Assembly: GCA_003021685.1 (NCBI GenBank)
Contig: PXRO01000050.1
Span: forward strand, 62,001 to 126,000
DNA from: Halobacteriales archaeon QS_4_62_28
Lineage (GTDB): Archaea; Halobacteriota; Halobacteria; Halobacteriales; Haloarculaceae
Direction: 5' to 3'
Length of the DNA stretch: 64,000 nt
The translations under genes were made by a program, and so were the position numbers. Positions 1-10,248 of this stretch are shown here, piece by piece (position 1 is the first letter of the stretch; every line of letters starts with the position of its first letter). A model generated the notes under the pieces. The model was not told where the DNA came from. It searched no databases and was given only the letters and a program-made list of their open reading frames with translations.

Positions 1-7
1 CTATTAG

Positions 8-1387
8 TTGGGGTGTATAAATGGTCTCCGTATGACAGAAAACGTGTCAGACAGGCGTAGGCGGATCCTTCTCAAAACGATGGCAAGCGGCAGCGTGGCG
101 CTGCTTGCCGGTTGTAGCGGTGACGACGGTAGTGGCGAAACTCCGGAGGAGACCACCGCTGGCGGCGACGGTGGCGACGGCGGTGACGGCGGTGACGGCG
201 GGTCCGGTGCGACCGTCTCCTTCGTCCACATCTCGTCGTTCGAACCGTCGGCAAACGACTTCAAACAGGCCTACGGCAGCAATTTCGACGGCACGCTGGA
301 AGTCCAGTCGACCCCGGCGGAATCGAGTTCGACCCGCGAGTATTACGTGAATCAGTTCGCCGCGCAGTCCTCGGAGTTCGATGTCGGGATGATGGATGTC
401 ATCTGGCCGGCCGAATTCGTCAGTGCTGGCTGGGCAGCGGCGGTCGAGGATCCGGACAATCACACCGACGCGATGCTCTCGACGCCAGTCGAGGCCGCCA
501 CTATCGACGGCACACTACACGGGATGCCGATGTTCACGGACGCCAACGGCCTGTATTACCGGACGGACCTGCTCGAAGAGGCCGGCTACGACGAACCGCC
601 CTCGACCTACATGGAACTCGTCAACATAGCCCAGGACGTCAAAGAGCAGTCCGACGAGGACCTCAACGGCTACATCTGGCAAGGTGGTGCCAACGAGGGA
701 CTCACGATCATGTGGCTCAACTGGCTCTGGGGCATGGGCGGGTCCGTGCGTGACGACAGCGGTGACCTCGTGGTCAACACCGAAGAGGGCGTCATGGCAC
801 TCCAGCACGCCGTCGACCTCATCTACGAGCACGAAATCACGCCAGATTCGATTCCCTCCAGTGGGACCGACGGGAACAGGCAGACGTTTCAGCAAGGCAA
901 CACCATCTTCATGCGCAACTGGCCCTACGCGTACTCGCTGTTCCAGGACGACACGCCAGTGACGGACAACTTCGCGGTGACGACGATGCCCAAGGCCGAA
1001 GGGAACCCGGACGCGAGCAACTCCTGTCTGGGTGGCTGGAGCCTCTTTATCAACAGCTTCTCGGAGAACAAGGCCGCTGCACAGCAGTTAGCGAACCACG
1101 TTGCAACGGCAGAGGCCCAGGAGCAACTGGCCGCAGAACGGAGTCGTCTGCCAGTGCGTGAGGAACTGTACGAAGACGGCTACTGGGACGAGGAAAAACC
1201 CGCCTTTCTCGACCGGTTCGCGGAAATCCTCCAGCAAACCAGCGCTCGACCAGCGACGCCGAACTACTCACAGTGGTCGAATATCATCTACACTCAGTGC
1301 AACCAGGCACTTACTCAGCAGAAGAGTCCCCAGCAGGCCCTCGACGACGCACAGGATCAGATCGATAGCGAAATCAACGATGCGTGA
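8..1387 (+). CDS. Sugar ABC transporter substrate-binding lipoprotein (extracellular solute-binding family 1)
   Basis: TAT/lipobox N-terminus (RRRILLKTMASGSVALLAGCSG), Gly/Asp linker, SBP_bac_1-like body (NGLYYRTDLLEEAGYDEPPSTYMELV); followed by two permeases. Confidence 0.9.
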   Translation: MGCINGLRMTENVSDRRRRILLKTMASGSVALLAGCSGDDGSGETPEETTAGGDGGDGGDGGDGGSGATVSFVHISSFEPSANDFKQAYGSNFDGTLEVQSTPAESSSTREYYVNQFAAQSSEFDVGMMDVIWPAEFVSAGWAAAVEDPDNHTDAMLSTPVEAATIDGTLHGMPMFTDANGLYYRTDLLEEAGYDEPPSTYMELVNIAQDVKEQSDEDLNGYIWQGGANEGLTIMWLNWLWGMGGSVRDDSGDLVVNTEEGVMALQHAVDLIYEHEITPDSIPSSGTDGNRQTFQQGNTIFMRNWPYAYSLFQDDTPVTDNFAVTTMPKAEGNPDASNSCLGGWSLFINSFSENKAAAQQLANHVATAEAQEQLAAERSRLPVREELYEDGYWDEEKPAFLDRFAEILQQTSARPATPNYSQWSNIIYTQCNQALTQQKSPQQALDDAQDQIDSEINDA

Positions 1388-1469
1388 GCCGCGACACCGG
1401 GCGCGTCAGACAACGAGCCGGAATTAGCTGACCTGTAGTTTTAATACGCCTGAGAGAGCATCACAAACA

Positions 1470-2453
1470 ATGGCAGACGTGAATCCACAGACACAGGACC
1501 ACGTTCCGTTCGAGGAACAGGGTTTGCGTGGCCGACTCAGCCGCTACCGAGAACTCAGGCTTACACAGGAGGAACTGGCCGTCGTGCTGTTGACGCCGGT
1601 GATGCTCTTCCTATTGGCGGTGTCGTTTTACCCGATCATCGACACGTTCTGGGCGAGTTTCCACACCGGCTACGTCATCCAGTTGCCCACCCAGACGACG
1701 GAGTTCGTCGGCCTCGAGAACTACGCCCGACTCTTTTCGAGCGGGAGTTTCTGGAACGCACTCGGCGTGACTCTCTTTTATACGTTCGTTAGCGTCCCGA
1801 TCGAGCTGGTCTTTGGCCTCGGGCTTGCTCTGCTCCTGCAGAAGGATTTCAAGGGACGATACTTCGCGCAGGTTGCCATCCTGTTTCCCTGGGCGCTCCC
1901 GACGGTGATCAACGCGAAAATCTGGGCGTGGATGCTGAATCCGAACTACGGAGTGATCAGCGACATCCTGGTCAGGATCGGCATCCTCGGTGAGCCCTTC
2001 GCGTTCCTGTCGAACCCCGATATCGCGCTGTACTCGATGACGTCTATTACTATCTGGAAGACGTCGTCGTTCATGGCGCTGATCATGCTCGCCGGACTGT
2101 CGTCCATTCCCGACCACCTCTATGAGTCTGCCCGGATGGACGGCGCATCGCGGTGGCGGCAGTTCCGGGATATCACGCTCCCACTGCTCAAGCCGACGAT
2201 ACTGGTGGCACTGATCTTCCGGACGCTGCCCGCTTTCCAGGCCTTCGGACTCCCCTTCGGCTTGACCGGCGGCGGTCCTGGCGAGGCCACGACGACGCTG
2301 GTGTTGTACACACAGCAGGCCGCCTACAACAACCCCGGCCCGACGAACGGCGGATTCGCGCTGGGGTCGGCGGCCGCGACGGTGATCACGCTCATCGCGC
2401 TCGTCATCGCGCTCGTCTACGTCGGCACGCTGTACGAACCGGAGGTGCGCTGA
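1470..2453 (+). CDS. Sugar ABC transporter permease (MalF-type)
   Basis: Multi-TM; EAA-loop-like motif YESARMDGASRWRQFRDITLPLLKP. Confidence 0.9.
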   Translation: MADVNPQTQDHVPFEEQGLRGRLSRYRELRLTQEELAVVLLTPVMLFLLAVSFYPIIDTFWASFHTGYVIQLPTQTTEFVGLENYARLFSSGSFWNALGVTLFYTFVSVPIELVFGLGLALLLQKDFKGRYFAQVAILFPWALPTVINAKIWAWMLNPNYGVISDILVRIGILGEPFAFLSNPDIALYSMTSITIWKTSSFMALIMLAGLSSIPDHLYESARMDGASRWRQFRDITLPLLKPTILVALIFRTLPAFQAFGLPFGLTGGGPGEATTTLVLYTQQAAYNNPGPTNGGFALGSAAATVITLIALVIALVYVGTLYEPEVR

Positions 2454-2454
2454 G

Positions 2455-3396
2455 ATGAGCGTCATTGATCGGACTCGGTCTGTCGAACTCGAAGACGTCG
2501 CACTCTGGGACATCGGCCGGAAGTTCGGCTTCTATGGATCGATTATCGCGATTGCGCTCGCTTCGATGTTTCCGGTCATCTGGATCCTGATTAGCTCGCT
2601 GAAACCACCGGCCGAACTGTTCGTGTTCCCACAGGAGTACCTTCCCTACGCCGTTAGCTTCGACGGCGGGTTCCACATCGTCGAGCAATATCCGCTCACG
2701 CTGGAGAACTATCACCGTGCGCTCCAGCAGCGACCGGTCGGGACGTACCTGATGAACAGTTTCATCGTCGCCTCCGGGACGGCGATCATCGACGTGATCC
2801 TCGGTGCGATGGCCGGATACGCGCTATCACGTCTCCGGTTCCGATTCAAACTACCTGTGTTGCTCGTCATCCTCTTTGCCGCGTTGTTGCCCTTTATTTC
2901 CAGGCTCATCCCGCTGTACCGTCTGGCAATCGACCTCCAGGGGACGCCCTTTGGCACTGTCTTCGGCCTGAACCAGTATCTCGGCTTGATCCTGCCGTAT
3001 GCGGCCTTCCAGATGCCCTTTGCTGTCTGGATCTTCCAAGCGTACTTCAAGGAGCTGCCCGACTCGCTGGAGGAAGCGGGCCTGATGGACGGACTCACGC
3101 GAGTCGGCGTTCTCTTCCGGATCATCCTCCCGGTGTCGATGCCGGCGATGGCTACCGCCGCGATCATCGTGTTCATCTACGCCTGGAACGAGTTCCTGTT
3201 CGCGCTCACGTTCATGACCCAGGACTCGAAGCGGACGATCACTGTGGGTATCGCGCTCTTTGGCGGCCAGTTCAACTCACCGTGGGGAATCATCACTGCC
3301 GCTGTGTTCATGTCGCTCATCCCGCTGCTCCTCTTTATGTTCCTCTTCCAGAAGCGCATCGTCGAGGGACTGACTGCTGGTGTCGGGAAAGCCTGA
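2455..3396 (+). CDS. Sugar ABC transporter permease (MalG-type)
   Basis: EAA-loop-like motif LEEAGLMDGLTRVGVLFRIILPVSMPAMAT; starts 1 nt after the upstream stop. Confidence 0.9.
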   Translation: MSVIDRTRSVELEDVALWDIGRKFGFYGSIIAIALASMFPVIWILISSLKPPAELFVFPQEYLPYAVSFDGGFHIVEQYPLTLENYHRALQQRPVGTYLMNSFIVASGTAIIDVILGAMAGYALSRLRFRFKLPVLLVILFAALLPFISRLIPLYRLAIDLQGTPFGTVFGLNQYLGLILPYAAFQMPFAVWIFQAYFKELPDSLEEAGLMDGLTRVGVLFRIILPVSMPAMATAAIIVFIYAWNEFLFALTFMTQDSKRTITVGIALFGGQFNSPWGIITAAVFMSLIPLLLFMFLFQKRIVEGLTAGVGKA

Positions 3397-3427
3397 CACG
3401 CTCTCGTTTGGGGACTCTCCACCCGCT

Positions 3428-4333
3428 TTATTGTTCGGCGAGGCCTGCGTCGATTGCGTCGGACACGGTATGATAGCGAGATTCCAGACGCTCGCGTTCG
3501 CCAGCCGAGAGCGGTGCGAGCGGTGGCAGTGGGTCCCCGATGTCGAACCGGCCGTACTCGAAGAGATACTTGATCGCCGCTGCTGTCGGGAGGTCCCAGT
3601 AGCCGCTCACGAGGGGAAATACGACCGAACGGGTGAGTCGCCGGACGGTCGCATCGTCGCCACGGACGTGGGCCTCGTACAGTTCGGCGAGGGGCTCGGG
3701 GAAGACGTTCGCCGGGCCGCCGATCAGACCGTCTGCCCCGACAGCGAGTGAGGCAGTCGCGAGTTCAGTCGCGCCCTGGAAGACCCGAAAGTTCGCCGGC
3801 GTCGACTCGATGACTCGCTGGAGATAGACCAGATCGCCAGACGTGTCTTTCAGACCGACGACAGCGTCGTGGTCGGCCAGCGAGGCGACCAGGTCGACAC
3901 CGAGTTCGTTGCCGGTCAGCGGCGGGATGTTGTACAGGAAAAGGGGGAGACCGCTCTCGTCTGCCACAGCCTCGAAAAACCGGTCGAGACCGTTCTGGGT
4001 CGCCCCGAGGTAGTACGGGGTGACGACGACCGCCCCGTCGGCACCAGCAGTCTCGGCCGCGTCGATGCGGTCGAGGACCCCGTCGACGCTCGTGTCACAG
4101 CACCCGGCGAGGACCGGCGTGTCGTCGGCGGTGGCGGCGACCGTCTCGACCACGCGACGGTTCTGCTCGTTGGTGAGACTGGGGAACTCCCCGATAGAAC
4201 TACACGGGAAGAGTCCGTGGACGCCGCCCTCGACTAACTGCCGGGTGAACCGTTCCAGGGCGTCTGTATCCACCGCGCGCCGATTTCTGCAGGTAGGCGT
4301 CGCCATGGGAACGACTGTTCCCGAGAGGTCCAT
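3428..4333 (-). CDS. Dihydrodipicolinate synthase/KDG aldolase family protein (DapA superfamily)
   Basis: GVHGLFPCSSIGEFPSLT, VVTPYYLG, FLYNIPPLTG and VVGLKDTSGD match DapA-family signatures. Confidence 0.88.
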   Translation of the reverse strand: MDLSGTVVPMATPTCRNRRAVDTDALERFTRQLVEGGVHGLFPCSSIGEFPSLTNEQNRRVVETVAATADDTPVLAGCCDTSVDGVLDRIDAAETAGADGAVVVTPYYLGATQNGLDRFFEAVADESGLPLFLYNIPPLTGNELGVDLVASLADHDAVVGLKDTSGDLVYLQRVIESTPANFRVFQGATELATASLAVGADGLIGGPANVFPEPLAELYEAHVRGDDATVRRLTRSVVFPLVSGYWDLPTAAAIKYLFEYGRFDIGDPLPPLAPLSAGERERLESRYHTVSDAIDAGLAEQ

Positions 4334-4411
4334 ACGAGCGAAGTCGGCCAGCGATTAGTTATATCTTGGGATAGGTCAACACGCTGAGGACGGCACAGCG
4401 CCTGCCGGGCC

Positions 4412-4498
4412 TCATAGTGACTGTTGTAACTGATTACCGGATCGGTCGCACGTCGTCGTACGATCAATCCCGTAAAGACTTACAACAGTCACTATCAC
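4412..4498. repeat. Inverted-repeat element (divergent R1-like)
   Basis: Perfect 16-bp arms ATAGTGACTGTTGTAA (4414-4429) and TTACAACAGTCACTAT (4480-4495), 50-bp spacer. Confidence 0.88.
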
Positions 4499-4549
4499 AG
4501 CATCTGTCACTGCGTAACACTTATGATCGTAGTGATCGACCGCTCATCT

Positions 4550-6034
4550 ATGAGTCAGGACACAGCGGCCCGTCTCGACAAGCGGATGTTCGTCGACGGC
4601 GAGTGGGTCGACGCCGAGGAACGCACCGACGTTACTCACCCCTACGATGGCGATCTCGTGGGATCGGTCCCGATGGCCAGTGAATCAGATGTCATCGATG
4701 CTATCGACGCCGCACAGGCCGCGTTCGAGGCGTCGGCGCTGTCGGCCTACGAGCGCTACGAACTCCTCTCGGCGACGGCCCGACAGGTCGAGGACCGGGC
4801 CGGGGATATCGCCCGGATCCTCACCAGCGAGCAGGGGAAGCCAATCTCTGAGGCTCGCGGCGAGGTCGACCGGGCGGTCCAGACGCTGGATCTCTCGGCC
4901 GAACAGGCAAAGCGCATGTTCGGCGAGTACGTTCCGATGGACGCCCAGAAGGGCTTTGCGAAGGATCACTGTTTCACCCAGCGCGAACCGCTGGGCGTCG
5001 TCGCGGCCATCACGCCGTTCAACTTCCCGCTGAACCTGATGGTCCACAAGGTCGGTCCAGCACTGGCAGCAGGGAACGCTGTCGTCGGCAAGCCAGCGAC
5101 GAACACGCCGCTGACCGCCATCGCGCTGTTCGAGTGTCTCGACGCCGCCGCCGACGAGGTCGAGGCCGACGTTCCGGACGGTCTGTTCACCGTCGTCACT
5201 GGTGCAGGATCGACCGTCGGTGACGTGATTCTCGACCACGACGCCGTGGAAGCCATCTCCTTTACCGGGTCGACCGCCATCGGGACGTACCTCGCCGAAC
5301 ACAGCGGAATGAAGGAGATGACGCTGGAACTGGGGGGCAACGACCCGACTATCGTCTGGGACGACACCGACATCGAACAGGCCGCCGAGCAGGTCGTCGA
5401 CGGTGCCTGCTCGAACGCCGGACAGGTCTGCAACAGCGTCGAGCGCGTCCTCACACCGGAGCATATCGAGGACGAACTCGTCGATGCGCTCGTCGACGCC
5501 GCCGAGGAGCTAACCGTCGGCGACCCGTTCGACGAGACGACCGATATCGCCTCGATGGTCGACGACAGCCAGTTCGAGGACGTGGTCGACATCTTCGAAC
5601 AGACAGTGGCCCAGGGCGCGACAGTCGAATGTGGCGGGAACTACGGCGGGGACCTCGGCCCACGGTCGTTCGAACCGACTGTCCTCTCGGGCGTCACGCC
5701 CGACATGCCCGCCGCGAATCAGGAGACGTTCGGTCCACTGGTTCCGGTCATCACTGTCGAGGACTTCGACGATGCAATCGAGGAGGCCAACAACACCAAC
5801 TACGGGTTAGAGGCCGGCCTCTTTACCCAGGATATCGACCGTGCAAAGCGGGCCGCCGACGACATCGAGGCTGGCGGCGTCAACATCAACACCGTGAGCG
5901 GCTTCCGGGCCGACCACATGCCCTACGGCGGGTTCAAGGACTCCGGTGTCGGCAAAGAGGGAATCAAGTACGCTGTCGAGCACTTCTCGAAGGAGAAACT
6001 CGTCGGCTTCCACGACGGCTTTACCGACGTATAA
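4550..6034 (+). CDS. NAD(P)-dependent aldehyde dehydrogenase (semialdehyde dehydrogenase type)
   Basis: ITPFNFPLNL, FTGSTAIG, LELGGNDP and NAGQVCNSVERV motifs; ORF opens at 4523 but MSQDTAARLDKRMFVDGEW is the more likely start. Confidence 0.9.
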   Translation: MSQDTAARLDKRMFVDGEWVDAEERTDVTHPYDGDLVGSVPMASESDVIDAIDAAQAAFEASALSAYERYELLSATARQVEDRAGDIARILTSEQGKPISEARGEVDRAVQTLDLSAEQAKRMFGEYVPMDAQKGFAKDHCFTQREPLGVVAAITPFNFPLNLMVHKVGPALAAGNAVVGKPATNTPLTAIALFECLDAAADEVEADVPDGLFTVVTGAGSTVGDVILDHDAVEAISFTGSTAIGTYLAEHSGMKEMTLELGGNDPTIVWDDTDIEQAAEQVVDGACSNAGQVCNSVERVLTPEHIEDELVDALVDAAEELTVGDPFDETTDIASMVDDSQFEDVVDIFEQTVAQGATVECGGNYGGDLGPRSFEPTVLSGVTPDMPAANQETFGPLVPVITVEDFDDAIEEANNTNYGLEAGLFTQDIDRAKRAADDIEAGGVNINTVSGFRADHMPYGGFKDSGVGKEGIKYAVEHFSKEKLVGFHDGFTDV

Positions 6035-6063
6035 TCGGGACTCCGTGACGCCGTCTCGCACCC

Positions 6064-7158
6064 TCACTGCTCGACGTCGACGGCGACCCAGCGGTCAGTC
6101 TCGGCGGCCTCGTAGATGGCTTCCATCACCCGCATGTCGACGAGGCCGTGATCGCCGTCGGGAGAGAGCGATCCAGGACCGCGCAGGCGGTCGGCGAAGT
6201 AATCGAACTCCTCGTGCATCTGATCGACCGCCTCGATAGCGACTGTCGCGCGGCCGTCGCCCCGGGAGACGTGTAACTGGCGGGCCTGGTCCTGGAAGAA
6301 CGCGGGTTCGACGCGGACCTGGCCCTCGGTACCCGTGACGGTGATGCCCGAGGACTGCCGGGCGTTGTGGCTGGCGTAGCACTGTGCGTACACTTCGTCG
6401 GGGAACTCGACAGAGAACGCGACTGTCTCCTCGACCTCGTCGAACGCGTCGTGCGTGCTGGTCGTGTTGCCGGTGACGGCGACCGGATCGGTGTCCAGCA
6501 GGAACCGGGCGGTGTTCAGCGGATAGATGCCGATGTCGAACAGCGCGCCGCCGCCGGCGAGGGCTTCGTCGAGACGCCACTGGTCCGGGTCCGGATTGAC
6601 GCGGTCGAGCAACCGCTGGGACATGGTGCCAGTGACGGACACCGGGTCGCCGACGTAGCCCCCAGCGATCAGTTCGCGGGCCCGCCGCACCGCGGGTTCG
6701 GTGTGCATCCGGTACGCGATCATGAGAGCCACGTCGGCGGCCCCAGCCACGTCTCGGAGTGTGGCGGCGCGCTCACTGTCTCGTTCCATGGGCTTCTCAC
6801 ACAGGACGGCCTTGTTGAAGGCCGCCGCTGTCTCGACGTACTCCAGGTGCAGGGCGTTTGGTGTGACGATATGGACGGCATCGTATGCCTCTCGACGGGC
6901 ACCGTCGTGAAACTCGCCGTAGGTGATGCCGTGGGCCGCGCCGCTGGTGTCATCTGCGATGCGCTGTGCTTTCTCCTTCGAACTGCTGGCGAGGACTGCT
7001 GGCTCACACAGGTCGCTCTTTTCGAGGGCCGGCAGCACTCGTCCCCTGGTGAACCACCCCAGACCGACGACGGCAAAGCGTACCGGGTCGACAGCGTCGG
7101 GGTCGACGGTCTGCCAGTCGCGCGTACAACAGTCTTCGAGAATCACGCTCAACTCCAT
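6064..7158 (-). CDS. Gfo/Idh/MocA family oxidoreductase, probable sugar (D-xylose-type) 1-dehydrogenase
   Basis: Rossmann VRFAVVGLGWFTRGRVLPAL; VLCEKPMERDSERA; GGGALFDIGIYPLN; start chosen at MELSVILEDC. Confidence 0.8.
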   Translation of the reverse strand: MELSVILEDCCTRDWQTVDPDAVDPVRFAVVGLGWFTRGRVLPALEKSDLCEPAVLASSSKEKAQRIADDTSGAAHGITYGEFHDGARREAYDAVHIVTPNALHLEYVETAAAFNKAVLCEKPMERDSERAATLRDVAGAADVALMIAYRMHTEPAVRRARELIAGGYVGDPVSVTGTMSQRLLDRVNPDPDQWRLDEALAGGGALFDIGIYPLNTARFLLDTDPVAVTGNTTSTHDAFDEVEETVAFSVEFPDEVYAQCYASHNARQSSGITVTGTEGQVRVEPAFFQDQARQLHVSRGDGRATVAIEAVDQMHEEFDYFADRLRGPGSLSPDGDHGLVDMRVMEAIYEAAETDRWVAVDVEQ

Positions 7159-7227
7159 ATCGAACGCACTCCTGCGCGGATTATAAATGTCGTCCGGCGG
7201 GACAGCCCAGAATCCGGAATCACGGTG

Positions 7228-7293
7228 TCCCGTCCGTGAAGAATGTCGCGAGCCCGGAGTTGTAAATCTCGTGACATAGTGACAGCCGGCGGC
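7228..7293 (-). repeat. R1 palindromic element
   Basis: Reverse complement GCCGGCTGTCACTATGTCACGAGATTTACAACTCCGGGCTCGCGACATTCTTCACGGACGG aligns closely with 37783-37866. Confidence 0.85.
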
Positions 7294-7649
7294 ACGAGTC
7301 AACACATGCTCGTATACTTGTATTATTTGCCGTGAAAAGAATAGGTAGTAAAGACGTGATTTGTATATAGCAAAATTCGTATTTGTATTTGGCTAACTAC
7401 GGCCATAATCTCGGTACTGAAGAGCGTAGACTAGAATAGCGGATACATTTTCCCGGAATTTGGATACATACAGGTATGTTTGCGTTCAGACGGCGGAGGC
7501 CACCTGACGATGTGCGCATCCAGCCGGTCTGACGGCGAGTGCCAGGCCGATAGAACGACGTGGGACCCAGTGACTGGTGAGACGAATAGTCCGCGGCCAG
7601 TGTCGCCCTGGATGACAAACCGTTTTTTCCCGTAGTCCAAACGCGGCGT

Positions 7650-8921
7650 ATGAACGTACGACGTGTCGCAGATTTGGGACCTGAAGAGCGTCGGGCGCTG
7701 TTCGACCGCGACGCCGGTGTGGACGCTGTTCGTGACGACGTTGTCGGTATCGTCGATAGAGTTCGGACCGAGGGCGACGTTGCGCTACGCGAGTTCGCCG
7801 AGGAGTTCGACGACGTGACCGTCGGCAACGTGGATATCACTGATGCGGCCGAGCGGGCGGCCGACCAGATAGACGACGAGACTCACGAGACAATCGACGA
7901 CGCCGCCGAGAACATTCGGGCGTTTCACGAGGTCCAGCGACCCGATGACTGGCGCGGGGACTTCGAGGGGCGCGAACTCGGCCGTCGCTATCGCCCAATC
8001 GAGAGCGCGGGCGTCTACGTCCCCGGCGGGACCGCGGCGTACCCGTCGAGCGCACTGATGGGTGTCATTCCCGCGAAGGTCGCCGGTGTCGAACACGTCG
8101 CCGTCGCGACCCCGCCCGCCGAGGAGATCAATCCTGTCACGCTCGCCGCCATCCACATCGCCGGCGCTGACGTGGTCTACCAGGCCGGCGGGGCACAGGG
8201 CATCGCTGCACTGGCCTACGGGACGGAGTCGGTCGATGCCGTCGACAAAATCGTCGGCCCCGGCAACCGCTGGGTCACCGCCGCGAAGTCGATTGTTCGG
8301 GGCGAGGTTGCCATCGACTTCCTCGCTGGCCCCTCGGAAATCATGGTCGTTGCGGATGGGACGGCCGATCCAGCCTTCGTCGCCGCCGATATGGTCGCAC
8401 AGGCCGAACACGACGAGAACACGTCCGTCGTCGCGGTGACGGACGACGAAGCGACCGCGAACGCCGTCGCAGATGCTATCGAGCGACAGGCAAGCGAGCG
8501 AGACCGAGAAGCGGTGATCCAGAGCGCACTGGACAACGACGCCTCTGGCGTCTTCCTCGCGCGGTCGATGAGCGAGGCCGTTCTCTTCGCCGAGGAGTAC
8601 GCCGCAGAGCACCTCTCGATCATCGCCGAAGACGACGAGTCGATCCTCGACCGGATCCCCTCTGCTGGCTCTGCGTTCCTCGGGCCGTACAGTCCTGTTG
8701 CCGCCGGCGACTACGCGAGCGGCCCGAATCACGTACTCCCGACCGGTGGCCAGGCCCGGATCACCGGTGGACTCTCGGTCGATTCGTTCCTCCGGACGAC
8801 GACCGTCCAGCGCCTGTCCGAGGGCTCGCTCGACGACATCAGCGACGCGATCACGACCCTCGCGATGGCCGAAGGGCTGGAGGCACACGCCGAAAGCGTT
8901 CGAAAGCGCCTCGAGGAGTAG
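7650..8921 (+). CDS. hisD: Histidinol dehydrogenase
   Basis: [43 protein letters not shown] and [13 protein letters not shown] are HisD hallmarks. Confidence 0.96.
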   Translation: MNVRRVADLGPEERRALFDRDAGVDAVRDDVVGIVDRVRTEGDVALREFAEEFDDVTVGNVDITDAAERAADQIDDETHETIDDAAENIRAFHEVQRPDDWRGDFEGRELGRRYRPIESAGVYVPGGTAAYPSSALMGVIPAKVAGVEHVAVATPPAEEINPVTLAAIHIAGADVVYQAGGAQGIAALAYGTESVDAVDKIVGPGNRWVTAAKSIVRGEVAIDFLAGPSEIMVVADGTADPAFVAADMVAQAEHDENTSVVAVTDDEATANAVADAIERQASERDREAVIQSALDNDASGVFLARSMSEAVLFAEEYAAEHLSIIAEDDESILDRIPSAGSAFLGPYSPVAAGDYASGPNHVLPTGGQARITGGLSVDSFLRTTTVQRLSEGSLDDISDAITTLAMAEGLEAHAESVRKRLEE

Positions 8922-8963
8922 GGTGGCGTCACTGTTAACACGCTCGGGAGCGATAGCTCTGCT

Positions 8964-9329
8964 ATGAGCAGTACCGCCGAACCAGAACCCGGGGGAGCCG
9001 GTATCGACGTGACGGAGATCGCCGCCGAGGAAGCGATTGACCTCATGGAGGGTGAGGAGATGGACATCGACGAGGCGGGGCTTCGCCTGTTCGTCCAGCA
9101 AGGTGGCTGTGCGGGCCTCTCCTACGGAATGCGGTTCGAGTACGAACCGGAACCCGACGACGAGGTGTTCGACCACCACGGCCTCCGCGTGTTCATCGAC
9201 CAGTCGAGCCTCAACTACATCGAGGGGTCGGTCCTCGATTTCGAGGGCGGCCTGCAGGGTGAGGGATTCCACGTCCGGAATCCGAACGTCGAGAGCGAGT
9301 GTGGCTGTGGCGAGTCGTTCCGAACCTGA
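8964..9329 (+). CDS. HesB/IscA family iron-sulfur cluster assembly protein
   Basis: VQQGGCAGLSYGM ... CGCGESF gives the three conserved cysteines of A-type carriers. Confidence 0.92.
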   Translation: MSSTAEPEPGGAGIDVTEIAAEEAIDLMEGEEMDIDEAGLRLFVQQGGCAGLSYGMRFEYEPEPDDEVFDHHGLRVFIDQSSLNYIEGSVLDFEGGLQGEGFHVRNPNVESECGCGESFRT

Positions 9330-9342
9330 CCCCTGGGCCTGT

Positions 9343-9543
9343 TTACTCTTCTAGTTCGAACGCGACCTCCACTTCTGCCTGGTATTCCCGCCCCTCGACA
9401 CTGGCTATTTCGACGCCCATCTCCTCGACTTCTGCCCACATGAGGTTGTCGAGCGTGTTCTCGGCCCGGGAGACGGCATCGTCGACGGCCTGGTCGAAAC
9501 TCTCGGAACTCGTGCCGATCAGTGTGATCTTTTTGAAGACCAT
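9343..9543 (-). CDS. Dodecin (flavin-binding)
   Basis: [46 protein letters not shown] matches the dodecin fold; internal start preferred over ORF start 9582. Confidence 0.9.
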   Translation of the reverse strand: MVFKKITLIGTSSESFDQAVDDAVSRAENTLDNLMWAEVEEMGVEIASVEGREYQAEVEVAFELEE

Positions 9544-9588
9544 GGTTGACGTTGACACGTCACGAGTATAAAGTTCGGGCACCGGAGT

Positions 9589-10248
9589 TCACGAGTCACG
9601 GACGTCGAGCCATCCCGAAACGACGCCCACGACATCAGAGAGGTGGGCCGTGCCCCAGACTGCGACGACGACTGCGCCGATGGTGTCGAAAACGAGGTCC
9701 AGCATCGTGTCGTCGAGACCGTATTGGGTGAGGACGGTCCCCGTTCCGAGCAGTGCGGCCCCTTCACTGACGGTGAACTCGATGACTTCCCAGAATACGC
9801 CGAAAGCAATGACGAACATGAGGATGAACACGAACATGAAGTGGGACGGAATGTAGATGTTCTCGGAGTGGGCATCCAGTGAGCGAACCGTAATATACCC
9901 GGCCGCGGCGACGACTGACGACGAGAGCGCGTGGGTCGCGTGATCCCACCACCAGATAGTCGCGTAGAAGTTCGCGCCCGCACCGGGGAGACCAACGGTG
10001 CCGAGGCCGTGCAACCAGACGGCAGTTGTGATCCACAGCGACAGTCCCGTATCGAGCGGTATGTGGTAATCTCGTTCGAGCACGGCCGGCAGTTGTGCGA
10101 CCAGCAATCCCATACCGGTATTGACGATGATGCTCGTCGACCCGCGTTCGATGCCGATAAAGAACATTCCGATCAGTGAGAGTTCCATGACGCGAGTGAG
10201 GCGTTTCTGGGTCGCCGTGCTGATCCCGGGCCGGTCTTTGATCCTCAT
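9589..10248 (-). CDS. Integral membrane protein (YjdF/DUF2238-like)
   Basis: Multi-TM; WWWDHATHALSS and FWEVIEF motifs. Confidence 0.55.
   Translation of the reverse strand: MRIKDRPGISTATQKRLTRVMELSLIGMFFIGIERGSTSIIVNTGMGLLVAQLPAVLERDYHIPLDTGLSLWITTAVWLHGLGTVGLPGAGANFYATIWWWDHATHALSSSVVAAAGYITVRSLDAHSENIYIPSHFMFVFILMFVIAFGVFWEVIEFTVSEGAALLGTGTVLTQYGLDDTMLDLVFDTIGAVVVAVWGTAHLSDVVGVVSGWLDVRDS

Noticed and set aside
160-205. Gly/Asp tandem repeat (GGDGGDGGDGG) as a possible minisatellite of interest
   Set aside because: Typical flexible linker after the lipobox in haloarchaeal binding proteins.
7785-9272. 495-aa minus-strand ORF antisense to hisD and the IscA-like gene
   Set aside because: High-GC haloarchaeal codon bias produces long spurious antisense ORFs; the plus-strand proteins are clear families and the antisense translation has no recognisable motif.
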